From Sphingobacteriales bacterium (GTDB taxonomy: Bacteria > Bacteroidota > Bacteroidia > Chitinophagales > CAIOSU01), in contig JAIXUD010000001.1 of the NCBI GenBank assembly GCA_027483645.1, positions 1-64,000 on the forward strand: a stretch of DNA of 64,000 nucleotides, in the 5' to 3' direction. The notes under the pieces are model-generated. The model saw only the letters and a program-made list of their open reading frames with translations. It was not told the DNA's origin and made no database searches. Positions 16,545-25,105 of the stretch are shown here, piece by piece; the first letter of the stretch is position 1, and every line of letters starts with the position of its first letter. Position numbers and translations under genes: made by a program.

Positions 16545-16621
16545 TTGTCGGACCAATACTTTGGGTATAGCGATGAGTTTGCTTCTATGGTAAAATCTTA
16601 AGGTGTGCGTTGGTCTGACCA
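16545..16621. promoter_or_regulatory. Two palindromic sites resembling GntR/FadR-type operators
   Basis: TGGTCTGACCA at 16611-16621 is an 11-bp perfect palindrome around a central T, matching the TGGTnnGACCA-like core of FCD-type GntR operators. TTGTCGGACCAA at 16545-16556 is a near match with one base missing in the left half. Both lie between the AraC gene and the gene at 16723. They could also be remnants of a repeat related to 44559-44640. Confidence 0.35.
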
Positions 16622-16722
16622 CTAAAAGTAATGAGGAAAATTTAATTAGGATGTCGACCTTCTGAACAACAAATGTCCACCTGTATAGTCCTAAATGATT
16701 AATTTTAGCAGTAGATATACGA

Positions 16723-17091
16723 ATGAAAATAGTGAATGAGCAACAAGTGGAAATCTTTATCTTTTTATTGATACTGGCTTTTATAGCCTATGTTTTTCAT
16801 CGAATTTCCATTAAAGTATCGACAAAATTCGATTCCGAACTCAGGACTTATTATCAAACGCTTGGCTACCAAGTACTTGAAATAGAAGATCCAGGATTTA
16901 GCGTAAAGAATCCTTATTTAGCAGATATTAAACGCTCGCGTACCAACGAAAAAACAATAGTAAAGCAGGTCGCGCTTTATAAGGACGATACAACAGTCAT
17001 AGTTTGGCTAAAAATGACCATAAAAAATAAAACCATAGAATTTGAAAGCAAACCCAATTTAGAGGGGAAATTACCTCCCCAAACAAAATAA
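16723..17091 (+). CDS. Small membrane-anchored protein of unknown function
   Basis: A 122-residue protein with one N-terminal transmembrane segment (about 10-26) and a soluble domain of about 95 residues rich in charged residues and beta-type patterns. I do not recognise the family. It is more AT-rich than its neighbours, which may mean recent gain. It is divergent from the AraC gene and precedes the response regulator, which has its own promoter. Confidence 0.55.
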   Translation: MKIVNEQQVEIFIFLLILAFIAYVFHRISIKVSTKFDSELRTYYQTLGYQVLEIEDPGFSVKNPYLADIKRSRTNEKTIVKQVALYKDDTTVIVWLKMTIKNKTIEFESKPNLEGKLPPQTK

Positions 17092-17171
17092 TCCCCCACT
17101 ACGCATTTCTACCTAACCTTATCGCCAATAGTGCTTAACTTTATTTGATTGCTAAAAAAGGACTGGCTAAT

Positions 17172-17202
17172 TTTGCAACGGCAAAGGAATGGTGTATATT
17201 TA
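17172..17202 (+). promoter_or_regulatory. Promoter of the response regulator gene
   Basis: TTTG at 17172-17175 and TATATTTA at 17195-17202 with a 19-nt spacer fit the Bacteroidota consensus except for the last base of the -7 box. The start codon is 21 nt further on. Confidence 0.6.
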
Positions 17203-17223
17203 TTTTCTCAATTAATCCACAAT

Positions 17224-17667
17224 ATGATTCAGAAGGAGCGGCCGGTAGAGATTTTACTGATTGAAGATAACTCGGGTGATGTTTTGCTCACCAAAGAAGC
17301 CTTCGAGGAAATCGACTTTAGGGATAATATTAGTGTAGCTCGCGATGGGGAAGAGGCGCTGGACTATCTTTACAAAAGGGGCATTTATAGCAACGCCGTG
17401 AGGCCCGATTTGATTATGCTCGACCTAAACCTGCCCCGTAAAGACGGCCGCGAGGTGTTGGAAGTAATCAAAAATGACCCACAACTGAAAACCATACCGG
17501 TAATAGTGCTTACCACCAGTAAGAGCGACCGCGATATACGCATCAGCTACGAAAACTATGCGAACTGCTACATAGTAAAACCAGTGAAATTCGAAGAGTT
17601 CTTGGAAATCATCAAGTTCGTGGTCGATTTCTGGATTAATCTGGTGAAGTTACCCGGCCTTAAGTAA
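17224..17667 (+). CDS. Receiver-only response regulator (CheY/Rcp1-like)
   Basis: A 147-residue single receiver domain. The start at 17224 follows the promoter and gives the compact family length. Acidic pocket E14/D15, phosphoacceptor D67 (in M-L-D-L-N-L-P), T97/T98 and K119 (in V-K-P-V) are all present, so it should be phosphorylatable. There is no output domain. Relatives of this Rcp1 type work with hybrid or phytochrome-like sensor kinases, but no kinase is encoded nearby, so the partner is unlinked. It converges on the Wzt gene. Confidence 0.9.
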   Translation: MIQKERPVEILLIEDNSGDVLLTKEAFEEIDFRDNISVARDGEEALDYLYKRGIYSNAVRPDLIMLDLNLPRKDGREVLEVIKNDPQLKTIPVIVLTTSKSDRDIRISYENYANCYIVKPVKFEEFLEIIKFVVDFWINLVKLPGLK

Positions 17668-17684
17668 CCGATAGTTTATTTTAT

Positions 17685-18968
17685 CTATTGTGCCCTATCC
17701 TTTTTCCATGGCAGCTCCATGTACAAAGGGGCACCGGTGCGGCCGTCGGTCTTTAAATTACTTATATTAACGTAGCGCAAGTGCATTTTGAAGGGTAAGT
17801 GTTGCGGGTATTCAAATATGAGGCGCTCATTATCTTTTAGGAAATGAAGGCGCAAGAAGAACAATCCTTTATTGAAAAAGTGTTCTGGGAAGGTAACGCT
17901 AACGCTGTATTCTCCTATCGCATCGGGCACATCGGTGGGTTGGTAAGGCATATTGTTGCTGGAGATAATGGGCCGGTGATTAGCGTCGAATATCCAGATG
18001 CTGGCGTTTATAGCCGCTTCGGGCGTAAGCTTCTCGTATCGGCAGCGTATTTGCAGCGGCTTATCGGTATACAACTTTTCGCCTTCGCCTTCTTGTTCAA
18101 AGGCAAAGTATTTTAGCCTCACCCAATCATTTGCAGGCAGTTGGTTCATTTCTGCCTCAGGGTATACAAGTTGTAACGGCCCTTTTTCCAGCTCGTAGCT
18201 TTTGCTCCACACGTTTTCTAGATAGTCGCTCACCATTTCTTGAGGGTCGCCGTGGGCTATTATCTCTCCTTGCTCCATTACTAGGCACTCCGTACATAGT
18301 TCGGCTACTGAGCGCATGTTGTGCGTGCAGATGACAACGGTATGGCCCAGGCCAGTAAGTTGTTTCAGCTTGTTGTAACTCTTTATTTTAAATGCCTCAT
18401 CACCCACCTCAATCACTTCGTCAATCAGCAGCACATCCATATCCAAATGCACAGCCAGTGAAAAAGCCAATCGCAGATACATGCCGCTGGAGTAGTACTT
18501 TACGGGCACATCAATATACTCTCCAATTTCGCTAAAGGCTACAATCTCGGTCATACGCTGGCGTATGCTAGTATCGGCCATACCCATCAGGCTGCCTGCC
18601 ATCATTACGTTTTCGCGGCCGGTAAGGTCGGCTATAAAGCCTGAACCAATATCGAGGATGCTGGTAACTTTTCCTCTTATTTCAATATGTCCGGAAGTGG
18701 GTTCCGAAATACCCGCTAACAGTCGCAAAAGTGTGCTTTTGCCCGAACCATTGCGGCCAATAATGCCTACAGTACTGCCTTTAGCAATGGTAAACGATAC
18801 GTTGTTTAACGCCGCTTTATCTCCTATTTTTTGTTTGTTTTTTTTGCCCAAAGCAAGCGCCACCCCATCTTTTATAGTTTCGGAAAGGCTGGTGCGGTAA
18901 TTGGCATCCATACGGAAAACCTTGCTTACGCGGTCAACAATAATTACGTTTTCCTTTTCGGCTGTCAT
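17685..18968 (-). CDS. ABC exporter ATPase, Wzt-like with C-terminal substrate domain
   Basis: A 427-residue ATPase of the polysaccharide export class. Walker A is G-R-N-G-S-G-K-S at residues 71-78. The signature S-S-G-M is at 160-163. Walker B V-L-L-I-D-E is at 179-184, and the switch histidine is in T-H-N-M. A C-terminal beta-rich domain (about 265-427) resembles Wzt-C modules that recognise the end of the exported chain. It is the last gene of the minus-strand block 25098-17685, 15 nt after the PhyH gene. The cognate permease is the first gene of the block. It should export a glycan or glycan-like molecule to the periplasm; the substrate is unknown. Confidence 0.88.
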   Translation of the reverse strand: MTAEKENVIIVDRVSKVFRMDANYRTSLSETIKDGVALALGKKNKQKIGDKAALNNVSFTIAKGSTVGIIGRNGSGKSTLLRLLAGISEPTSGHIEIRGKVTSILDIGSGFIADLTGRENVMMAGSLMGMADTSIRQRMTEIVAFSEIGEYIDVPVKYYSSGMYLRLAFSLAVHLDMDVLLIDEVIEVGDEAFKIKSYNKLKQLTGLGHTVVICTHNMRSVAELCTECLVMEQGEIIAHGDPQEMVSDYLENVWSKSYELEKGPLQLVYPEAEMNQLPANDWVRLKYFAFEQEGEGEKLYTDKPLQIRCRYEKLTPEAAINASIWIFDANHRPIISSNNMPYQPTDVPDAIGEYSVSVTFPEHFFNKGLFFLRLHFLKDNERLIFEYPQHLPFKMHLRYVNISNLKTDGRTGAPLYMELPWKKDRAQ

Positions 18969-18983
18969 AGTTTACCGATGCCT

Positions 18984-19793
18984 TTATGGGTATCGCTGCT
19001 TAAAGGTATCCAAACTCACGGAGTCGGCATACTCTATCTCCCCAATTTTCGGATATTGGGTTGGTCGCTTGCCATTTTGATAAGTAAGAAAGAACGACTC
19101 ATCGATGGCATATACCTCTGCTTTTTGCGCGGGCATATCTTGTTCTCGATGATAGAAAACCGATTCGCTCTTTTGATGAAACAAAGCTAAAATGATAGCG
19201 GGCCTTGGCTTATCAGAAAAATTAGGGTAAGAGCTATGTATGAGCCTACCATGGAAAAACACGCTATGGCCAGCATTTAGGGGTACTTGTAGCAGATACT
19301 TTTCTTCCAGGTGCGAATAAAGGGTTTGGTAATGCTCCACCACACCAGGGCCGCGCACTTTGTTGGTTATTTTGTGACTGCCCTCTACTACGCAAATGGC
19401 GCCATTATGGGCATCGGTATCAATTAATGGGGTCCAAACGATAATTGGCTCTACCTCGCCCTCCTTCATTATGCTCCAGTCCACATGTAGGCATATGCCG
19501 CTATCAATGTGCGGGTTTTTCACTATGAAGTTGCCATAAAAAGGATGGTAGCCATTGAGTAATTGCGCCAAGCGTTCGGGCGAGAATATCTGTTTTATCT
19601 CCTGGTTTACCCGGCTGCGGTATTCGCTATCTGGGCTATCAATGGATGCGTAAAATGGTGTTTCTACCTTGGGGTTGAGCTGGTGGAACAGTTCGCGCAG
19701 GTAAACTACTTCCTCATTGGTCATCAATTGATGTACCACGTAGCCCTTTTCTTCAAACTGTGCCTGCTGCTGCGGGTTTATAAACTGTTCCAT
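18984..19793 (-). CDS. PhyH-family Fe(II)/2-oxoglutarate dioxygenase (gene D of the block)
   Basis: A 269-residue phytanoyl-CoA dioxygenase-like protein. The iron ligands H103-x-D105 and H186 and the 2-oxoglutarate-binding arginine R197 are present. The core phrase W-T-P-L-I-D-T-D-A-H-N-G-A is shared with the other PhyH genes of the block, as is a C-terminal F-F/Y-x-x-Y segment. The ATG at 19793 is preferred: the longer frame starts with TTG at 19820 and overlaps the upstream gene. It should hydroxylate or otherwise oxidise a small molecule or sugar/lipid group in the cytoplasm before export. It is the fifth PhyH domain of the block in gene order. Confidence 0.87.
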   Translation of the reverse strand: MEQFINPQQQAQFEEKGYVVHQLMTNEEVVYLRELFHQLNPKVETPFYASIDSPDSEYRSRVNQEIKQIFSPERLAQLLNGYHPFYGNFIVKNPHIDSGICLHVDWSIMKEGEVEPIIVWTPLIDTDAHNGAICVVEGSHKITNKVRGPGVVEHYQTLYSHLEEKYLLQVPLNAGHSVFFHGRLIHSSYPNFSDKPRPAIILALFHQKSESVFYHREQDMPAQKAEVYAIDESFFLTYQNGKRPTQYPKIGEIEYADSVSLDTFKQRYP

Positions 19794-19812
19794 CGGTTTT
19801 ATCAAAGTGGTG

Positions 19813-20661
19813 TTATCCAAATATCCTTTCCAGCCATCGCTTTTTCACGGTGTAGGCTTGGTTAATGTTTTCAATAGTCTGCTCACGAAGGTCGTCGTTC
19901 CATACCCCTTTCAAGTGTTCTTGGGGTGGTTTAGTGCCATCGTAGTTGTGCATATAAAAGGATGGCTCCATTTTGTACACCTCCACTTCTCGGTGCTCTC
20001 GTGCTTCTTTGCTGGCCCAAAAGTGAAGTATATCGGCCCCTTGGGGTATGGCTACCATGCCTATTGCAATACGGGTTTGGGGCAAGGTATTAGGCCAAGC
20101 GCCGTGCAGCAACCGCAAATCGAATATCAATGCTTCGCCTGCTTTCAGTGGCAGGGTAACCATTTGTTTTTCATCGATTGGGCGTGTGGTAAATGTAACT
20201 GGGTTGGGTGTATTGTAACCCCTCAATACCTTTATTAGCTTGTGGCTGCCCGGTATGGCAAACAAGGCACCGTTATCTTTCGCTACATCCACCAGCGGGC
20301 ACCAAATATTGAAACCCACATGCTGCCGCTCATCAGTAAACTGCCAATCGAGGTGTAGATGGAGTGTTTCGGAACCTTGTGCTTTAACGAGGTAAAACCC
20401 GAACACGGGTTTGTAATCAATAAAAATATCATTGAATTTTGGACCGAGAATGGCCTGTATAGCCTCGTCTACCTTAGTTTTGTATTCCACATCGCTACTG
20501 GTATGGCTAGTATAAAACTTACTGCCCTCTAGTCCTGAGTTAAGCTGGTTGTAAACCGCAAGCAACCCATCTATCTCGGTTGGGGTAAGCAATGCATGCC
20601 TAACGAAGCCGTCGCGGTCGTAATCGTGCTGCTGAACAATATTTTTAAACAGTTGTCTCAT
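19813..20661 (-). CDS. PhyH-family Fe(II)/2-oxoglutarate dioxygenase (gene C of the block)
   Basis: A 282-residue PhyH protein with an intact active site: H-L-D (H103/D105 counting from the ATG at 20661), the distal histidine in L-L-H-G-A-W, and an arginine in Q-T-R-I-A-I. The ATG overlaps the TGA of the methyltransferase-PhyH-PhyH gene (ATGA), which points to coupled translation; a TTG at 20667 is in frame but less likely. The phrases R-G-Y-N-T-P-N and E-V-E-V-Y are near-copies of segments in the fusion protein, so the domains arose by duplication. The substrate is unknown. Confidence 0.88.
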   Translation of the reverse strand: MRQLFKNIVQQHDYDRDGFVRHALLTPTEIDGLLAVYNQLNSGLEGSKFYTSHTSSDVEYKTKVDEAIQAILGPKFNDIFIDYKPVFGFYLVKAQGSETLHLHLDWQFTDERQHVGFNIWCPLVDVAKDNGALFAIPGSHKLIKVLRGYNTPNPVTFTTRPIDEKQMVTLPLKAGEALIFDLRLLHGAWPNTLPQTRIAIGMVAIPQGADILHFWASKEAREHREVEVYKMEPSFYMHNYDGTKPPQEHLKGVWNDDLREQTIENINQAYTVKKRWLERIFG

Positions 20662-23213
20662 CCCCAAACCTTTCTTTTTATCTTATCTAGTATGGAGTAT
20701 TCATCATGCGTTTCCGCAAGCCCAGGTGTTTCTACTGGGGGTGTTGCGCTAGGCTGTTTTTCAAGATATACCTCCTCTAGCTTTTGGAACATTGCCTCGC
20801 GCTGTGTATCCATTACCTTGCCTAGGTATGGATAGCCTAGGGGGCGTATTTTTATATCGTGGCTGCTATAGTAGGCTTCGTCAACAGCATATACTTCCAC
20901 TTCTTTGTCGTACATTTTTTCCTCGGGAGTATATATATGTATGGGTGTAGCCTCCTTCGGTATCATTACTAAGCCTGCGGCTAACCGCGGGCTATCGCTT
21001 AAGTTTGGTGGAGTACCGTGTATTAGGCGAATGTCATAAAGCAACGCCTCGCCAGCCATCATGGGTAACGTTTTTTGTACACCTGCTTTAACTTTACGCC
21101 CGCCAAAAAAAACTGAATCGGGGGTGTTTTGGCCGCGCCAAGCGTTTACCATTTTATGGCTTTGCGGCAGTATCATATAGGCACCGTTCTGCTCATTCAC
21201 ATCCACCAGTGGTACCCATACATGGATGGCGGTGTAGCGGCGTTCGTCAACGAAATTCCAATCAAAATGAGTATGCAGGGCACTATTTGGGCTAGGATTT
21301 TTGATGATAAACGCCCCGCTGATTGGCACATAGTCTTGTAGAAGCTCATTAAGTTTCGGTAAAAAAATGCGCTTTATTTCGTTGTATATTTTATCGCGGT
21401 ATTCCTCGTTTTTGCTCCAAGTGGTGGGTGCCATGGGTAAGTGCAGCCCAGCAGTGTCGGCATTAAATAGGTTGCATAGGCTTTCTTTCTCTTCTTCCGT
21501 AAGAAATTCACGAATCAGATAGCCTTCTTCCTCCATGGTTTTTTGGTCGGTATCGGCTATCATCATGCGCCGTCGTGCGATGGGTCTTTGCCGGATTTGC
21601 TCTTCAAATAATGGCTCAGTGCCCTTGCCGTACTCGGCTTTTAAATTGGCAATTACACTATCGAAATGTTCATCGATAATCTCGCCGGCTTTGTATTTTT
21701 CGTGAGGCGGTTGGGTAAGGTCATAGTTAAGGTAGAACGATTCAGGCACCACATACTTCGTCATGCAGTGGGGCGCTTGGGTGGTGGGGTCTCGGTATAA
21801 GTGTATTAGGTCCGCATTTTCAGGTGCCATGGTTATGGCAATAGCCAAGCGGGGCTGTATGGTAAAGTTCTCGCCAGAGCCGTGAATGGTACGGTGGTCA
21901 AAAATAGCCGCTTCACCCGCAGGTTGTGGCACCGTAACTACCCTGTCGGCTTTCAACAGGGGCTCTATAATGCTGTAAACGTTCTGCGTATTTTGGCCGC
22001 GCAAAAGGGTAGCGTGGTGGTGGCTGCCGGGCACAAACAATAGGGCGCCGTTCTCCTCATTTACATCCATTAGCGGCACCCAAATGCCAAAGCTGGGCTG
22101 CTTGGTCTCGTCGGTATACTGCCAGTCGCTGTGCATTTGTTTGATGCCGCCAGCACCCATGGGCTTCACTACAAACGAGCCGAAAATAGCTCGGTAGCCT
22201 GGTAAAATTGCCTTCACTTTGGGCGCTACTACTTGCTTCAAAAGGGTATCTACTTCCTTTCTGTAAGCTTCATCCTTTACCTCCAGCGTAACCTGAAACT
22301 GTCCGTTGCTTTCGGGTTCATGGGCCTTATACCAATCGCCTAATAGCTTTACTTCATCAGCATTTAGCAACGGTGTGGTTACGAAACCTTGTTTGTTATA
22401 AGTACTTTGCAGCGCGGCATCGGCAAATTGCTGTTGTTTTTTAAACTGGTAGCTGGGTTTCCAACACTTTATTTCCAACCAATCGGCATAGGGGAAATCC
22501 AAACCTCCTTCAAACAAATCGATGCCGAACTTTGATTCGAAATCGGTGCGAACCTGCACATCGTGCTCAATGGGTACGGGGCGTATGTATTCCACCTCAA
22601 AGCCTGCCCTGCGCATAGCCTTCAATACCACGTTTAGGTCAAGGGTATTGTAACTGTATGCTACATTTATGTTGTTCACCAAGCGGTCGATGTAGGCTTG
22701 GTACTCGGGGTCGTCGCTTTCCTTGGCGTAGAAGTCTTTAATGTAGACATGGCCACCTGGTTTTAATACCTCAAAAGCACCTTTGAGCACCTCTTCGGGA
22801 TTTTTGGAATGGCCTAGCGACTCTAAGAAGAGTACTTTATCGAACCGCTCTCGATGGAAATGCCCGGTAAGCAGGTGGAAATCCCCTTTACGGATGTTGA
22901 TTTTGTCATCTAATCCGGCAGCTATATTCTTTTCCTTGGCCGTATCCACCTGTACTTGCGACAAGGTGAGCCCTTCGAGGGTAACGTTGTGCTGCTTTGC
23001 AAAAAACCTTGCAGGACCGCCTACGCCACAACCAGCATCCAGTACATGCTCGCCAGGCTTAAAACCGATACTATTGGCTATGCGGCTAAGGGTATCTTTG
23101 TCATCCGCACTGCGGAAAGCTTGAATCATGTCGCCATAAACCTCCAGATAACGGCCGGTCCACTCGTCGTAATAGCGCTCTACCGCATCAATATCGTTCA
23201 CCACCTTTGCCAT
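20658..23213 (-). CDS. SAM methyltransferase fused to two PhyH dioxygenase domains
   Basis: An 851-residue three-domain enzyme. Residues 1-255: class I SAM methyltransferase with V-L-D-A-G-C-G-V-G-G-P-A (57-68), close to the sterol/tocopherol C-methyltransferase type, and L-K-P-G-G at 150-154. Residues about 268-510: first PhyH domain with H361-S-D363, H444 and R455. Residues about 556-800: second PhyH domain with H649-F-D651, H732 and R743. Both oxygenase sites look intact. The tail (815-851) is charged and probably flexible. There is no sign of a frameshift or sequencing join, and the domains read through in one frame. It would couple methylation and two oxidations on one substrate or assembly line. 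It starts 6 nt after the preceding PhyH gene. Confidence 0.9.
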   Translation of the reverse strand: MAKVVNDIDAVERYYDEWTGRYLEVYGDMIQAFRSADDKDTLSRIANSIGFKPGEHVLDAGCGVGGPARFFAKQHNVTLEGLTLSQVQVDTAKEKNIAAGLDDKINIRKGDFHLLTGHFHRERFDKVLFLESLGHSKNPEEVLKGAFEVLKPGGHVYIKDFYAKESDDPEYQAYIDRLVNNINVAYSYNTLDLNVVLKAMRRAGFEVEYIRPVPIEHDVQVRTDFESKFGIDLFEGGLDFPYADWLEIKCWKPSYQFKKQQQFADAALQSTYNKQGFVTTPLLNADEVKLLGDWYKAHEPESNGQFQVTLEVKDEAYRKEVDTLLKQVVAPKVKAILPGYRAIFGSFVVKPMGAGGIKQMHSDWQYTDETKQPSFGIWVPLMDVNEENGALLFVPGSHHHATLLRGQNTQNVYSIIEPLLKADRVVTVPQPAGEAAIFDHRTIHGSGENFTIQPRLAIAITMAPENADLIHLYRDPTTQAPHCMTKYVVPESFYLNYDLTQPPHEKYKAGEIIDEHFDSVIANLKAEYGKGTEPLFEEQIRQRPIARRRMMIADTDQKTMEEEGYLIREFLTEEEKESLCNLFNADTAGLHLPMAPTTWSKNEEYRDKIYNEIKRIFLPKLNELLQDYVPISGAFIIKNPSPNSALHTHFDWNFVDERRYTAIHVWVPLVDVNEQNGAYMILPQSHKMVNAWRGQNTPDSVFFGGRKVKAGVQKTLPMMAGEALLYDIRLIHGTPPNLSDSPRLAAGLVMIPKEATPIHIYTPEEKMYDKEVEVYAVDEAYYSSHDIKIRPLGYPYLGKVMDTQREAMFQKLEEVYLEKQPSATPPVETPGLAETHDEYSILDKIKRKVWG

Positions 23214-23219
23214 TACTTA

Positions 23220-24197
23220 CTACAATATTTTTTTGTCGATACCTTTTGCCTTAATCATACCAACAAACGTATCCTTATCTACTGTACGATCAACATACGG
23301 TTCTTCGGTTACCGATTGATAGCCTTTGGGGGTTGCGCGCATGTCGTAATCCAAATAGAACTCCTTATCCACCACCATGGTTTGCAACACTTCGGGGCGG
23401 GCCGGGTCTACATAATAGTGGACCGCTTCGGTTTCGGAAGGGATGATAATGTTCTGGATAACAATGCGCTGTTGGTCGCTGTTGTTAGGGCTTGAATAGT
23501 GGATGAGGCTATCGTCGAAAATAACGGCGTAGCCTGCCTTTACCTCTAGCGGGCGGTGATACTCCTTAATTACAAAATCTGAGAAATCTTTGAAATACCA
23601 AGGAATCCAAGGGCTGCGTAAAGCATAGTGAAAGTTTTGTGAGTGCGTGCCGGGGATGATTTGCAGCGTACCATTATGTGCATTGGTATCCATCAATGGT
23701 ACCCAAACGCTGAACGAGCGGAATTTCTCCTCATCAACAAAGTTCCAGTTTTGGTGCACCGGTACTTCGCCATAGCCGGCATCTTTCAATACAAAATTTA
23801 CAATCAAGGGTTTGTAATCAATCATCCACTTATCAATGGCAGGTTGGAAGAATTGCATCACCGTATTGAACACCTCTTTTTTGTAAGGGATATTGGTATC
23901 GAGGAACGTGAAGTGGTATGTGGCATCCTCCGCATTGGTATTGAAGCGGTTGTCTGGGCGGGTGCCGTTTTTGAAGTCCAGTAATGCCTGTATCGCTTCT
24001 GGCTCCAAGAATGGCACAATTACGTACCCATCTTGCTCAAACTGCTTTTGGTGCTCCGGGTCGCGGAATATCTGGCGGAACTTGGTTGGGTCCTGTCCCA
24101 ACTTAGGCAATGGCTTGGGAGCAGGTGCCGCTGCTTTGGCTGGTTCTTTCTCGGCGGTAGCTGTACCGCCTCCGAATAGCTTACTTAGAAAGCCCAT
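23220..24197 (-). CDS. PhyH-family protein with H-x-N in place of the iron-binding H-x-D
   Basis: A 325-residue PhyH-like protein. An N-terminal segment (1-35) rich in Ala/Pro/Lys precedes the domain. The metal site reads H148-Q-N150, where its paralogs have H-x-D; the codon at 23748-23750 (minus strand) is AAC. H233 and R244 are kept. With the carboxylate lost, iron binding may be weak, or the protein may act as a regulator or scaffold; an unusual ligand set is also possible. The start at 24197 was chosen because the residues upstream of it look unlike a protein domain. It is the second gene of the block, after the permease. Confidence 0.85.
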   Translation of the reverse strand: MGFLSKLFGGGTATAEKEPAKAAAPAPKPLPKLGQDPTKFRQIFRDPEHQKQFEQDGYVIVPFLEPEAIQALLDFKNGTRPDNRFNTNAEDATYHFTFLDTNIPYKKEVFNTVMQFFQPAIDKWMIDYKPLIVNFVLKDAGYGEVPVHQNWNFVDEEKFRSFSVWVPLMDTNAHNGTLQIIPGTHSQNFHYALRSPWIPWYFKDFSDFVIKEYHRPLEVKAGYAVIFDDSLIHYSSPNNSDQQRIVIQNIIIPSETEAVHYYVDPARPEVLQTMVVDKEFYLDYDMRATPKGYQSVTEEPYVDRTVDKDTFVGMIKAKGIDKKIL

Positions 24198-24282
24198 ATA
24201 TCGGTTGTTGTTTTTGCTGATGAAAATGATACAGTGTAATGATAGCCAACAAAATGCTCGCAATCAATGACATTAGTCAGTA

Positions 24283-25098
24283 CTACAGGTAATCTGAAAC
24301 AATGGTTTCCGTTCTCCTAAAATACAAAAGACCGCCCACAAATGCAATCATTATAAATGGCCATGGGTATAGGTAGGCTATATCCCACGCCGGCACACCA
24401 AGCAAACAATACCGAAACCCTTCGATAATGCCCGCCATCGGGTTCCAGTACAAGAAGGGCTGTATTTGTTGCGGCACAACGGCTGCAGGATAAAAAACAG
24501 GAGTAGCCCAAATGCCAAGGTTGAGCAGGTAGGGCACCACATTTTGCAAGTCGCGGAAGCGTATGGTAAGCGCTGCTAACCAAATACCCACCGTAAGCCC
24601 CAAAACAACCAGCATACCTAGAAAAACGGGGAATAAAAAGATGCTTAAACCTGGTGCATGCCCGTAATATACCGCCAATAGGGTATACAGCACCATGCCG
24701 ATGCCCACATCCACCAGTGCGGTGATGGACTTGGAAAGGGGCAATATCAACCTAGGGAAATATAGCCGCTTGATGAGGTCTTGATTATCCACCAACGAAT
24801 TGCCCGCTGCTGAGGCTACGTGCAGAAAGTAAAACCATGGCAAGATGCCCGCCAGTGCGATTAAAGGATAGGGCACACCACCAGTATCAATTTTAAAAAC
24901 GTATACGAAGAAAAAGGTGAACACTATCAACCCCAAAGCAGGCTGTATGGCCGACCATAAAATACCGAGGAAAGTTTGGGCGTATTGTTTCTTAAGGTCT
25001 CTACGGGCCAGGGTACGCACCATTTGGCGGTACTGATACACCTTGCCCAAATAGGCTGCGAAGCTCGCTTTCTTGTTTGTAGGGTAGGGTGGTGCCAT
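24283..25098 (-). CDS. ABC-2 type exporter permease, Wzm-like
   Basis: A 271-residue permease with six predicted membrane helices. The cytoplasmic amphipathic start Y-R-Q-M-V-R-T-L-A-R-R-D-L-K-K-Q-Y and the phrase T-x-L-G-I-L-W-S-x-I-Q-P are typical of polysaccharide/teichoic-acid export permeases (Wzm, TagG). The ATG at 25098 is preferred over the upstream TTG. It is the first gene of the block and pairs with the Wzt-like ATPase at its other end, which is unusual because the two normally sit side by side. A -7-like box lies immediately upstream. Confidence 0.9.
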   Translation of the reverse strand: MAPPYPTNKKASFAAYLGKVYQYRQMVRTLARRDLKKQYAQTFLGILWSAIQPALGLIVFTFFFVYVFKIDTGGVPYPLIALAGILPWFYFLHVASAAGNSLVDNQDLIKRLYFPRLILPLSKSITALVDVGIGMVLYTLLAVYYGHAPGLSIFLFPVFLGMLVVLGLTVGIWLAALTIRFRDLQNVVPYLLNLGIWATPVFYPAAVVPQQIQPFLYWNPMAGIIEGFRYCLLGVPAWDIAYLYPWPFIMIAFVGGLLYFRRTETIVSDYL

Positions 25099-25105
25099 GC
25101 TGGGG

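Noticed and set aside
19794-19820. TTG start for the PhyH gene D giving 278 residues
   Set aside because: The ATG at 19793 lies after the stop of the preceding gene and gives the normal domain start. The TTG would overlap it without need.
17685-25098. PhyH genes as ectoine hydroxylase or as phytanic acid catabolism
   Set aside because: No ectABC genes, no acyl-CoA genes, and the flanking genes are an exporter; the multi-paralog layout does not fit either pathway.
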